Both the position numbers and the translations under genes were made by a program. Shown here in pieces: positions 54,719-62,864 of a stretch of 64,000 nucleotides of DNA. The first letter of the stretch is position 1. Every line of letters begins with the position of its first letter. This DNA comes from Candidatus Methylophosphatis roskildensis (lineage in GTDB: Bacteria > Pseudomonadota > Gammaproteobacteria > Burkholderiales > Rhodocyclaceae), in contig JADJEV010000001.1 of NCBI GenBank assembly GCA_016708905.1, positions 496,001 to 560,000 of the forward strand. Direction: 5' to 3'. Under the pieces are notes generated by a model. The model worked only from the letters and a program-made list of their open reading frames with translations. It was not told the origin of the DNA and ran no database searches.

Positions 54719-55196
54719 GCGCAACGCCCGGTCCGCCTTGCGTTCCCCGAACCCCGCCGCGCCCGCTTCCGAAACGGTGCTCGCCTTCGACTTCGGCGAG
54801 AAGCGAATCGGCGTCGCAGTCGGCGAGTCCCTGATCGGTACCGCCAGGGCATTGACAACGATTAGCGAAGATGCTGTCGACATCCGCTTTGCTGCGATCG
54901 AACGGCTGATCGCACAATGGCAACCGGCCCGGCTGGTAGTCGGACTGCCGCGCAGCGACGATGGCAGGGAACACGCGCTGAGTGCGCGCTGCCGCCGCTT
55001 CGCCAACCAGTTGCATGGCCGTTTCGGATTGCCCGTCGCGCTGGTGGATGAACGCTACAGTTCGCTCGAGGCCGATGCCGCGCTGAAGCTGGATGTCACA
55101 CGCTGGCAAGCCCGCAAGGCCGTGCTCGATGCGCATGCCGCACAAGTGATTCTGCAAAGCTACCTGCTGGAGCACCATGGAACTGCCCAAGGCTGA
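54711..55196 (+). CDS. ruvX: Putative pre-16S rRNA nuclease / Holliday-junction resolvase-like YqgF
   Basis: 161-residue RNase-H-fold protein: the catalytic first strand LAFDFGEKRIGVAVGE, RLVVGLPRSDDGREHA, VDERYSSLEAD and the last acidic motif in VLDAHAAQVILQSYL. In E. coli YqgF is needed for 16S rRNA 5' maturation. Start overlaps algH; its end overlaps pyrR by 20 bases. Confidence 0.93.
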   Translation: MPERNARSALRSPNPAAPASETVLAFDFGEKRIGVAVGESLIGTARALTTISEDAVDIRFAAIERLIAQWQPARLVVGLPRSDDGREHALSARCRRFANQLHGRFGLPVALVDERYSSLEADAALKLDVTRWQARKAVLDAHAAQVILQSYLLEHHGTAQG

Positions 55197-55680
55197 CGAG
55201 CTCATCGAACAACTGGTCGCGCAAATGCGACCAAGCATCGCGCCCGACACCGCCCTGGTCGGCATCCACACCGGTGGTGTATGGCTGGCCGAACGCCTGC
55301 ATGCGGAGCTTGCGCTGGCCGCGCCAATGGGCAGCATCGACGTAGCCTTCTATCGCGACGATCTGGACAGCCGCGGCCTGCATGCCAAGGCGCGGCGCTC
55401 CGATATCCCGTTCGACGTGGAAGGCCGTCCGGTGGTAATCGTAGACGATGTGCTGTACACCGGGCGCACTACGCGCGCCGCTTTGAACGAGTTGTTCGAC
55501 TACGGGCGACCAGCCCGCGTCGATCTGGCAGTGCTGGTCGACCGCGGCGGCCGCGAATTGCCGATCGAGGCGCGCTATTGCGCGCACCGGCTGGCCCAGC
55601 CGCTGTCGGCGAATCGCAATCTGCAACTCGAACGCGACGCCGACGGCGCGTTCTCGCTGCGGCTGATCGAAGCGAAGTAG
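55177..55680 (+). CDS. pyrR: PyrR bifunctional regulator / uracil phosphoribosyltransferase
   Basis: 167 residues of the type I phosphoribosyltransferase fold. The PRPP loop is VVIVDDVLYTGRTTRAALNEL; GIHTGGVWLAERL and FYRDDLDS are also conserved. In Firmicutes PyrR binds pyr mRNA; in proteobacteria the regulatory role is less certain and the enzyme activity more likely. It leads pyrB and the inactive dihydroorotase gene. Confidence 0.92.
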   Translation: MELPKADELIEQLVAQMRPSIAPDTALVGIHTGGVWLAERLHAELALAAPMGSIDVAFYRDDLDSRGLHAKARRSDIPFDVEGRPVVIVDDVLYTGRTTRAALNELFDYGRPARVDLAVLVDRGGRELPIEARYCAHRLAQPLSANRNLQLERDADGAFSLRLIEAK

Positions 55681-55699
55681 CAAGCGGAGTCCGACGACA

Positions 55700-56662
55700 G
55701 TGGCCAACAACCCGCAGCTCGACGCCAACGGCAACCTCAAGCACCTGTTGTCGATCGAGGGGCTGCCGAGCGACATGATCACCGCCATCCTCGACACCGC
55801 CGAACCCTTCACCGAGGTGGCCGAACGTGAAGTGAAGAAGCTGCCGCTGCTGCGCGGCAAGAGCGTTTTCAACCTGTTCTTCGAGAATTCGACACGCACC
55901 CGCACCACCTTCGAGATCGCCGCCAAGCGGCTATCGGCCGACGTCATCAATCTCAACGTCTCGACCTCGTCGACCAACAAGGGCGAGACATTGCTCGATA
56001 CGGTGGATAACCTGGTCGCAATGCACGCCGACATGTTCGTCGTGCGCCATGCATCGAGCGGCGCACCCCACCTGATCGCGCAGCATCTCGAAGCCACCCG
56101 CCGGCCGAACGTGCACGTGGTCAATGCAGGTGATGGTCGCCATGCGCATCCGACGCAGGGCCTGCTCGACATGTACACGATTCGCCACTACAAACGGGAT
56201 TTCACCCGGCTCACGGTGGCGGTCGTCGGCGACATCCTGCATTCGCGCGTGGCGCGCAGCCAGATCCATGCGCTGACCACCCTCGGCGTGCCCGAGGTGC
56301 GTGCGATCGCGCCCAAGACGCTGCTGCCGAGCGATGTCGAACGCCTGGGTGTGAGGGTGTTTCACGATATGCGCGAGGGATTGAAGGATGTCGACGTCGT
56401 GATGATGTTGCGCCTCCAGAACGAACGCATGACGGGCTCGCTGCTGCCCAGCCCGCAGGAATACTTCAAGTTCTTCGGACTGACGGAAGCCAAGCTGGCA
56501 CTGGCCAAGCCCGATGCGATCGTGCTGCATCCCGGGCCGATGAACCGCGGCGTCGAAATCGACTCGGCGGTGGCGGATGGCGTGCAGGCAGTGATCCTGC
56601 CGCAGGTGACTTTCGGCATCGCCGTTCGGATGGCCGTGATGAGCATGCTGGCGCGCGGATGA
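55700..56662 (+). CDS. pyrB: Aspartate carbamoyltransferase, catalytic chain
   Basis: Second step of pyrimidine synthesis. 320 residues with the carbamoyl phosphate site FENSTRTRTTFE, HPTQGLLDMYTI, GDILHSRVARS and the domain-closing HPGPMNRGVE. GTG start preceded by GGAG. No pyrI regulatory gene is present; the next gene encodes the non-catalytic dihydroorotase that assembles with PyrB in the Pseudomonas-type holoenzyme. Confidence 0.96.
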   Translation: MANNPQLDANGNLKHLLSIEGLPSDMITAILDTAEPFTEVAEREVKKLPLLRGKSVFNLFFENSTRTRTTFEIAAKRLSADVINLNVSTSSTNKGETLLDTVDNLVAMHADMFVVRHASSGAPHLIAQHLEATRRPNVHVVNAGDGRHAHPTQGLLDMYTIRHYKRDFTRLTVAVVGDILHSRVARSQIHALTTLGVPEVRAIAPKTLLPSDVERLGVRVFHDMREGLKDVDVVMMLRLQNERMTGSLLPSPQEYFKFFGLTEAKLALAKPDAIVLHPGPMNRGVEIDSAVADGVQAVILPQVTFGIAVRMAVMSMLARG

Positions 56663-56666
56663 CGGG

Positions 56667-57944
56667 ATGAAGATTCTCATCAGGAACGGCCACGTCATCG
56701 ACCCGGCCAACAAGATCGATGCACGCAACGACGTGTTCATCGCCGCCGGCAGAATCGTCGGGGTCGGGCAGGCGCCGAACGGATTTACTGCCAATCGCAC
56801 CATAGATGCCGACCGGCTGATTGTCGCGCCCGGACTCATCGACCTCTCGGCACGCCTGCGCGAACCAGGGTTCGAGCACAAGGCGACCCTGGAATCGGAA
56901 CTCACCGCGGCAGTGGCAGGCGGCATCACCAGCCTGGCCTGTCCGCCGGACACCGAGCCGCCGCTCGACGAGCCGGGCCTGGTGGAGATGCTCAAGCACC
57001 GCGCACGCAATCTGAATCTCGCACATGTTTACCCACACGGCGCGCTGACCATCAAGCTCAAGGGACAAACGTTGACCGAGATGGGCGAACTGGCCGAGGC
57101 TGGTTGCGTGGCCTTCAGCCAGGCCAACACGATGGTGCAGGACACCCAGGTGTTGTTGCGCGCATTGCAGTATGCGGCGACCTTCGGCCACAGCGTCTGG
57201 CTGCAACCGCAGGACAGCTATCTGGCCAGGGAGGGCGTCGCCCACGATGGCGAGGTCGCTTCGCGTCTTGGACTCGCAGGCATCCCGGTGCTGGCCGAGA
57301 CGGTGGCAATCGCCACCGTTCTGCAGCTCGTGCGTTCGACCGGCGTACGGCTGCACTTCGCGCGGATATCGAGCGCCGCTGGTCTGGCGTTGATCGACGA
57401 GGCCCGCGCAGGCGGCCTCAAGGTGACCTGCGACGTCTCGGTCAATCACCTGCATCTGTGCGATGTCGACATCGGCTACTTCAACACCCATTGCCGGTTG
57501 CAACCACCCTTGCGCTCGCATTCCGACCGCGATGCGCTGCGCCGGGCGTTGGCCGACGGCCGCATCGACGCCTTGTGCTCGGATCACACGCCGGTAGACG
57601 ACGATGCCAAGCAAGTGCCTTTCGGCGAAGCCGAATCCGGTGCAACCGGGCTTGAATTGCTGCTACCGCTGACGCTCAAATGGGCTCGGGAAATGAAGCT
57701 GCCGATGTCGACCGCGCTCGCGCGCATCACCTCGGATGCGGCAAGGGTTCTCGGTATCGCCGCGGGTACACTCTCGCCAGGCGCGGCGGCCGACCTGTGC
57801 ATCTTCGATCCACGTGCGGCTGCGCGGGTGACGCGGGAATCGCTGAAGAGTCAGGGGAAGAACTCGCCGTTTCTCGGACTGGAGCTGACTGGATGGACGC
57901 GCTACACGCTGGCGGGCGGGCACGTGGTTTTCGAGCAACGCTGA
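56667..57944 (+). CDS. pyrC: Dihydroorotase-like protein (PyrC'), metal-binding histidines lost
   Basis: 425-residue amidohydrolase-fold protein. Active dihydroorotases have D-x-H-x-H-x-R before EPG; here the same place reads DLSARLREPG, so both metal-ligand histidines are gone (Ser and Arg). This is the hallmark of PyrC', a structural partner needed for PyrB activity in Pseudomonas. SDHTPV is retained near residue 310. It starts four bases after the pyrB stop. The catalytic dihydroorotase must be elsewhere in the genome. Confidence 0.9.
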   Translation: MKILIRNGHVIDPANKIDARNDVFIAAGRIVGVGQAPNGFTANRTIDADRLIVAPGLIDLSARLREPGFEHKATLESELTAAVAGGITSLACPPDTEPPLDEPGLVEMLKHRARNLNLAHVYPHGALTIKLKGQTLTEMGELAEAGCVAFSQANTMVQDTQVLLRALQYAATFGHSVWLQPQDSYLAREGVAHDGEVASRLGLAGIPVLAETVAIATVLQLVRSTGVRLHFARISSAAGLALIDEARAGGLKVTCDVSVNHLHLCDVDIGYFNTHCRLQPPLRSHSDRDALRRALADGRIDALCSDHTPVDDDAKQVPFGEAESGATGLELLLPLTLKWAREMKLPMSTALARITSDAARVLGIAAGTLSPGAAADLCIFDPRAAARVTRESLKSQGKNSPFLGLELTGWTRYTLAGGHVVFEQR

Positions 57945-58029
57945 ATCGGCACCTGCAATTGCCTGCCGCTCGCCACAGCGCGCACCAGGCGGTGCTCTGG
58001 AACCCGCATGGATACTGGGTCTCCGGGCA

Positions 58030-58413
58030 TCATTCCGGGCGGGATTTGGCGCTTGATGAGCGAATGCGGCGATGCTGCGCTTCGGCCGGTTGCGGCACCT
58101 GCGCGGGCGCTTGATCGGTTCCTGTCCGAAACGCGGCTTCGACCGCATCGAGCGACGTGCCGCTGACCCGGACGCGCTTGTGCCGCGATGCCTTGCCGCC
58201 GATCAGCTCAACCTGGCTGCGCAGCACGTCGAGTCGCTCCGCCACGAAAGCAACCAGGCTTGCATTTGCCTTGCTGTCTACCGGCCGAGCTGCCAAGCGG
58301 ATCTTCAGCGCGTCTCCATGCTCGCCGACGATTTCGTTGCGCGAGGCGCCCGGCTGAACATGAACGGACAGGATTACCGCCTCGCGGTCAGAGCGTGCCC
58401 ACGACCGCGGCAT
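58030..58413 (-). CDS. YggU family protein (DUF167)
   Basis: 127 residues: LSVHVQPGASRNEIVGEHGDALKIRL in parts and AARPVDSKANASLVAFVAERL, typical of DUF167, plus an unusual basic/polar C-terminal tail. Function unknown. The start overlaps the yggT stop by one base (TGATG). Last gene of the yggS-proC-yggT-yggU run. Confidence 0.9.
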   Translation of the reverse strand: MPRSWARSDREAVILSVHVQPGASRNEIVGEHGDALKIRLAARPVDSKANASLVAFVAERLDVLRSQVELIGGKASRHKRVRVSGTSLDAVEAAFRTGTDQAPAQVPQPAEAQHRRIRSSSAKSRPE

Positions 58414-58988
58414 CAGAACATGACAGGAAGCAGGGAAACACGAACCTGACCGATCAGCATCAGCACGATCTGCAGCAATAACAGCAACACCAGCGGGGAA
58501 AGGTCGATATTGGCGATCGGCGGAATCAGCTTCTGAATCGGGCGCAGGAAGGGTCTGGCGAGACTGTTGAGCGTCGGGGCAAGCGGCGAATGCGGACTGA
58601 CCCACGACAGGATCGCCGCAGCAAAAACCACGATGATCAGCAACCAGACCGAGAGCTTGATGACCTCGATCAATCCGACCGCCAGCATGATCGCACCCAG
58701 CCTGACAGCGTCGATGCCGGCCGGCGATCCACGCCGCCACACGACGATTGCGATCTCCAGCGCCTGAAGAAGAATCGCCGGCACCAGGCTCGACAGATCG
58801 AGCCCACCGAGGCTCGGCACGACTCGGCGCAACGGCAGCACCACCCAGTCGCTCAACTGAGTGACGAATGCGCCGAGTTGGTTGCGGAAGGACACACGCA
58901 TCCACTGCATGTAGAAGCGCAGCAACAAGGTGATGGTAAGCACGCTCACGACGGCGTTGACGATCATCAGGAAGATGGTGTCCAACAT
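58413..58988 (-). CDS. YggT family integral membrane protein
   Basis: 191 residues with two copies of the YggT motif: LLRFYMQWMRVSFRN near residue 25 and AAILSWVSPHSPLAPTLNSLARPFLRPIQKLIPP sections near 125-155. Four to six membrane helices. It is associated with osmotic adaptation or membrane-protein assembly in other bacteria; precise role unknown. Between proC and yggU, as in many proteobacteria. Confidence 0.92.
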   Translation of the reverse strand: MLDTIFLMIVNAVVSVLTITLLLRFYMQWMRVSFRNQLGAFVTQLSDWVVLPLRRVVPSLGGLDLSSLVPAILLQALEIAIVVWRRGSPAGIDAVRLGAIMLAVGLIEVIKLSVWLLIIVVFAAAILSWVSPHSPLAPTLNSLARPFLRPIQKLIPPIANIDLSPLVLLLLLQIVLMLIGQVRVSLLPVMF

Positions 58989-58991
58989 CGC

Positions 58992-59807
58992 TCAGCCCCC
59001 AGCACCAAGTTCGTCACCGAGAACCTTACCGCGCTCGAACGCGGCTGCGACCGCGCGGGAAACCGCCGCCGCGACCTGATCGGCATCGAGCGAATTCAGC
59101 GCAGCCTCGGTGGTGCCACCCTTCGAAGTTACTCGCCCACGCAACACGGCAGGCGATTCGGCCGACTGCTTTGCCAGCTTTGCTGCACCCGAAAACGTCT
59201 CGATGGCGAGCTTGCGTGCGGCGTCCGGTGCGAAACCCATCCCCTCACCTGCGGCCTGCAAAGCCTCGATGAAGTAGAACACATAGGCCGGTCCGCTGCC
59301 GGATATGGCAGTCACCGCGTCCATCTGGGATTCGTCGTCGATCCAGACCGTATCGCCGACCGCAGCCAGCACACTATCGGCGATCTCGCGCTCTTCGCGA
59401 CCGACCGAGAGATCGGCACATAGCCCGGCAACCCCGGCGCCGACCAGCGCCGGCATGTTGGGCATCGCCCGGACGATGTGCCGGTAGCCGCCCAGCCAGC
59501 GCGCGATGTCGGCAACCCTTACCCCAGCGGCGATACTTACCACCAGTTGCCGTTCGAGCCGGCCGGCCAAGGGCAGGAGCGCCTCACGCAATTGCTGCGG
59601 CTTGACGGAAAGTACCAGGACATCGCAGGCGAGCGCCGAATCGTCGGCAACGGCCGCACACCGCACGCCGAACTGGGCGGTCAAGCGCGCACGCGCCTCC
59701 GGAACCAACTCGACCACCTGGATCGCCGCAGCAGAAAAGCCGCGCTTGACCATGCCACCGATCAGCGCGGCCGCCATATTGCCGCCGCCGAGAAAGCTGA
59801 CTCTCAT
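58992..59807 (-). CDS. proC: Pyrroline-5-carboxylate reductase
   Basis: Last step of proline synthesis, NAD(P)H-dependent. 271 residues: SFLGGGNMAAALIGG Rossmann loop, VLSVKPQQL, MPNMPALVGAGV and the catalytic C-terminal AISGSGPAYVFYFIEAL and RGRVTSKGGTTEAAL. The start overlaps the yggS stop (ATGA). Confidence 0.97.
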   Translation of the reverse strand: MRVSFLGGGNMAAALIGGMVKRGFSAAAIQVVELVPEARARLTAQFGVRCAAVADDSALACDVLVLSVKPQQLREALLPLAGRLERQLVVSIAAGVRVADIARWLGGYRHIVRAMPNMPALVGAGVAGLCADLSVGREEREIADSVLAAVGDTVWIDDESQMDAVTAISGSGPAYVFYFIEALQAAGEGMGFAPDAARKLAIETFSGAAKLAKQSAESPAVLRGRVTSKGGTTEAALNSLDADQVAAAVSRAVAAAFERGKVLGDELGAGG

Positions 59808-60508
59808 TGTGATGCCCTGTCTGCCGCAGATCGCGAACCGAAGATTGCCGTCCCTACCCGAACGATCGTCGCGCCTTCCAGAATCGCTGCCTCGAGATCC
59901 GACGACATCCCCATGGATAGGGTATCAAGCCCGAGACCTTCCGTGTTCAATGTCTCAAGCAGTCGTCTCAACTCTGCGAAGCGTACGCGCGGCCGTGCGA
60001 CGTCGTTGCACGGCTCCGGGATGGTCGTCAGCCCGCGCAGTTTGAGCCGCGGCAGCACTGACACCGAGCGCGCGAGCGCACCGACTTCTCGCGCAGCGGC
60101 GCCGCTCTTGGTCGGTTCCCCACTCAAGTTAACCTGAATGCAGACGTTGAGCTCCGGCAAATGTGAACCACGGGCGTCGGAGAGGCGCTGGGCAATCTTC
60201 AGCCGGTCGATGGCATGCACCCAGGCAAATCGCGCGGCAACCTGCCGGGACTTGTTGCTTTGCAAGGGCCCTGTGAAATGCCAGTCGAGATCCAGATCCG
60301 CCAGTTCCGTGATCTTTTCGACGCCCTCCTGAACATAGTTTTCGCCAAAACTGCGCTGTCCGGCAGAATAGGCGTCTCTTATGCTCGCGGCAGAAAACGT
60401 CTTGGAAATCGCCAACAGTAGTACACTCCCGGGGGCACGATGCGCTTGCCGGCAGGCTGACTCGATGCGCTGCCGAACGGTTTGCAGGCGAGCTTGAATT
60501 GTTGTCAT
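59804..60508 (-). CDS. YggS/PLPBP family PLP-binding protein
   Basis: 234-residue single-domain PLP protein homologous to alanine racemase's barrel. PLP lysine in LLAISKTFSAASI (Lys 36); GENYVQEG, WHFTGPLQSNKSR and LSMGMSSDLEAAI are family signatures. It helps maintain PLP homeostasis and has no known enzymatic activity. First gene of yggS-proC-yggT-yggU and divergent from pilT. Confidence 0.95.
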   Translation of the reverse strand: MTTIQARLQTVRQRIESACRQAHRAPGSVLLLAISKTFSAASIRDAYSAGQRSFGENYVQEGVEKITELADLDLDWHFTGPLQSNKSRQVAARFAWVHAIDRLKIAQRLSDARGSHLPELNVCIQVNLSGEPTKSGAAAREVGALARSVSVLPRLKLRGLTTIPEPCNDVARPRVRFAELRRLLETLNTEGLGLDTLSMGMSSDLEAAILEGATIVRVGTAIFGSRSAADRASQ

Positions 60509-60547
60509 AATTGTTTGAAAACAGTACGGAAATTATAGCACCCTAGG

Positions 60548-60592
60548 AGCGCTTGGCGCTTCGAGGGGGTAGCGCCGGTTTGCGGCCGGCGC
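60548..60592 (+). promoter_or_regulatory. Two hairpins in the pilT leader
   Basis: AGCGC/GCGCT at 60548-60560 and GCGCCGG/CCGGCGC at 60572-60592 form consecutive stems ending 18 bases before the pilT ATG. They may affect translation or transcript stability. A TATAGC -10-like element lies upstream near 60534. Confidence 0.35.
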
Positions 60593-60610
60593 CACGACAG
60601 GGAATGGCGA

Positions 60611-61654
60611 ATGGATATCACCGAACTTCTGGCCTTTGCCGTCAAGAACAAGGCCTCCGATCTGCATCTTTCGTCGGGATTGCCGCCGATGATTCGTGTT
60701 CATGGCGACATCCGGCGCATCAACCTGCCGCCGATGGAGCACAAGGACGTGCATGGCATGGTCTACGACATCATGAACGATGGCCAGCGCAAGGTATATG
60801 AGGAGCACCTGGAGTGCGACTTCTCGTTCGCCGTGCCGAACCTCGCGCGTTTCCGGGTCAACGCCTACGTTCAGATGCGCGGCGCCGGTGCGGTGTTCCG
60901 TACCATTCCGTCAAAGGTGCTGACGCTCGAGGAACTCGAGGCGCCGAAGATCTTCAAGGAGATCTCCAACCAGCCGCGCGGTATCGTGCTGGTGACCGGC
61001 CCGACGGGGTCCGGAAAGTCGACCACGCTGGCGGCAATGGTCGACTACGTGAACGACAACGAATACGGGCACATCCTCACCATCGAAGATCCGATCGAGT
61101 TCGTGCATGAATCCAAGCGCTGCCTGATCAACCAGCGAGAAGTCGGCAAGGACACCTTGTCCTTCAACAATGCGCTGCGTTCCGCGCTGCGCGAGGATCC
61201 GGACGTGATCCTGGTCGGTGAAATGCGCGACCTCGAGACCATCCGGCTTGCGCTGACAGCCGCGGAAACCGGCCATCTGGTGTTCGGCACGCTGCACACG
61301 AGTTCGGCTGCCAAGACCATCGACCGTATCGTCGACGTATTTCCTGCCGCGGAGAAGGACATGGTCCGCGCCATGCTTTCGGAATCGCTGCGAGCCGTGA
61401 TCTCGCAAACGCTGCTCAAGACGAAGGATGGTTCGGGCCGCGTGGCGGCGCACGAAATCATGATCGGCACGCCCGCCATCCGCAACCTGATCCGCGAGAA
61501 CAAGATCGCGCAGATGTATTCGATGATCCAGACAGGTTCAAATGTGGGCATGCAGACGCTCGACCAGTGCCTGCTCGATCTGGTCAGGCGCAATGTCGTG
61601 TCGGCACCCGAGGCCCGAGTCAGGGCGCAGAACAAGGACAATTTTGCCGGTTGA
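60611..61654 (+). CDS. pilT: Type IV pilus retraction ATPase PilT
   Basis: 347-residue hexameric motor of the GspE family that powers pilus retraction. Walker A GPTGSGKST near residue 130, Asp box and Walker B DPDVILVGEMRD, His box TGHLVFGTLHTSS, and the AIRNLIRE motif typical of PilT near the C-terminus. Divergent from yggS and followed by pilU. It functions with the Pil-Chp system encoded elsewhere in this window. Confidence 0.97.
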   Translation: MDITELLAFAVKNKASDLHLSSGLPPMIRVHGDIRRINLPPMEHKDVHGMVYDIMNDGQRKVYEEHLECDFSFAVPNLARFRVNAYVQMRGAGAVFRTIPSKVLTLEELEAPKIFKEISNQPRGIVLVTGPTGSGKSTTLAAMVDYVNDNEYGHILTIEDPIEFVHESKRCLINQREVGKDTLSFNNALRSALREDPDVILVGEMRDLETIRLALTAAETGHLVFGTLHTSSAAKTIDRIVDVFPAAEKDMVRAMLSESLRAVISQTLLKTKDGSGRVAAHEIMIGTPAIRNLIRENKIAQMYSMIQTGSNVGMQTLDQCLLDLVRRNVVSAPEARVRAQNKDNFAG

Positions 61655-61727
61655 TGTCGGCCACTCGGCCTAGACGGAAGCTGCCGGCCTAACAATTTAG
61701 GTTCGCCGACACAGCAGGAGTACGAGG

Positions 61728-62864
61728 ATGGAACGCGATCAGGCACTCAAGTTCATGCACGATCTGCTGCGCCTGATGGTTAGCAAGCGGGGTTCGGACC
61801 TTTTCATCACATCGGGCTTTCCACCGGCCATCAAGATCGACGGCAAGATCACGCCACAGTCCAACCAGACGCTGACGCCACAACACACGGCGGAACTGGC
61901 CCGCTCGATCATGAACGACCGGCAGGCCGCGGAGTTCGAATCGACCAAGGAGTGCAACTTCGCGATCTCGCCGAGCGGGATCGGCCGTTTCCGCGTCAAT
62001 TCGTTCGTGCAGCAGGGGCGCATCGGCTGCGTGCTGCGAACCATACAGCAGAAGATCCCTTCCTTCGACGAGCTCTGCATGCCGCCGGTGCTCAAGGACA
62101 TCGCGATGACCAAGCGCGGGCTCGTGATCTTCGTCGGTGGCACCGGCACCGGCAAGACGACCTCGCTGGCAGCATTGGTCGACTATCGCAATACCAACAG
62201 CTACGGCCACATCGTGACGGTCGAAGATCCGATCGAGTATGTACACGACCACAAGAACTGCATCATTACTCAGCGCGAAATCGGTGTCGATACCGATTCG
62301 TGGGGCGCGGCGCTCAAGAACACCTTGCGCCAGGCGCCGGACGTGATCCTGATGGGAGAAATCCGCGACCGCGAAACCATGGATTACGCGATCGCCTTTG
62401 CCGAAACCGGCCACCTTTGTCTGGCAACGCTGCATGCCAATAGCGCAAATCAGGCGATCGACCGGATCATCAACTTCTTCCCCGAGGAACGCCGCTCGCA
62501 GTTGCTGATGGACCTGTCGCTCAACTTGCGCGGCATGGTTTCGCAACGGCTTCTGCCCCTGAAGAACAGCAAGGGACGGGTGCCGGCGGTTGAAATCATG
62601 CTGAATTCGCCGCTCATCTCGGACTTGATTTTCAAGGGCGAGGTCACCGAGATCAAGGACGTGATGAAGCGTTCACGCGAGCTCGGCATGCAGACCTTCG
62701 ACATGGCCCTATTTGACCTCCACGAGGCCGACAAGATCACCTACGAAGACGCGCTGCGCAACGCCGATTCGGTCAATGACCTGCGTCTGCACATCAAACT
62801 GCAGGGCAAGGAATCCAAGGACCGCGACCTGACGGCCGGGGTCGGGCACCTCGACATCATTTAG
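61728..62864 (+). CDS. pilU: Type IV pilus PilT-dependent ATPase PilU
   Basis: 378-residue PilT paralogue: Walker A GGTGTGKTTS, Walker B APDVILMGEIRDRET, HLCLATLHANSANQA and LRGMVSQRLLP. PilU lacks the PilT AIRNLIRE end and assists PilT under load. Its stop lies 8 bases past the stop of the convergent methyltransferase gene, so the two coding ends overlap. Confidence 0.96.
   Translation: MERDQALKFMHDLLRLMVSKRGSDLFITSGFPPAIKIDGKITPQSNQTLTPQHTAELARSIMNDRQAAEFESTKECNFAISPSGIGRFRVNSFVQQGRIGCVLRTIQQKIPSFDELCMPPVLKDIAMTKRGLVIFVGGTGTGKTTSLAALVDYRNTNSYGHIVTVEDPIEYVHDHKNCIITQREIGVDTDSWGAALKNTLRQAPDVILMGEIRDRETMDYAIAFAETGHLCLATLHANSANQAIDRIINFFPEERRSQLLMDLSLNLRGMVSQRLLPLKNSKGRVPAVEIMLNSPLISDLIFKGEVTEIKDVMKRSRELGMQTFDMALFDLHEADKITYEDALRNADSVNDLRLHIKLQGKESKDRDLTAGVGHLDII

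Noticed and set aside
58030..58905. 291-codon minus-strand ORF as the yggU product
   Set aside because: Its first 164 codons lie antiparallel-frame to yggT and are not conserved; the true start is at 58413.
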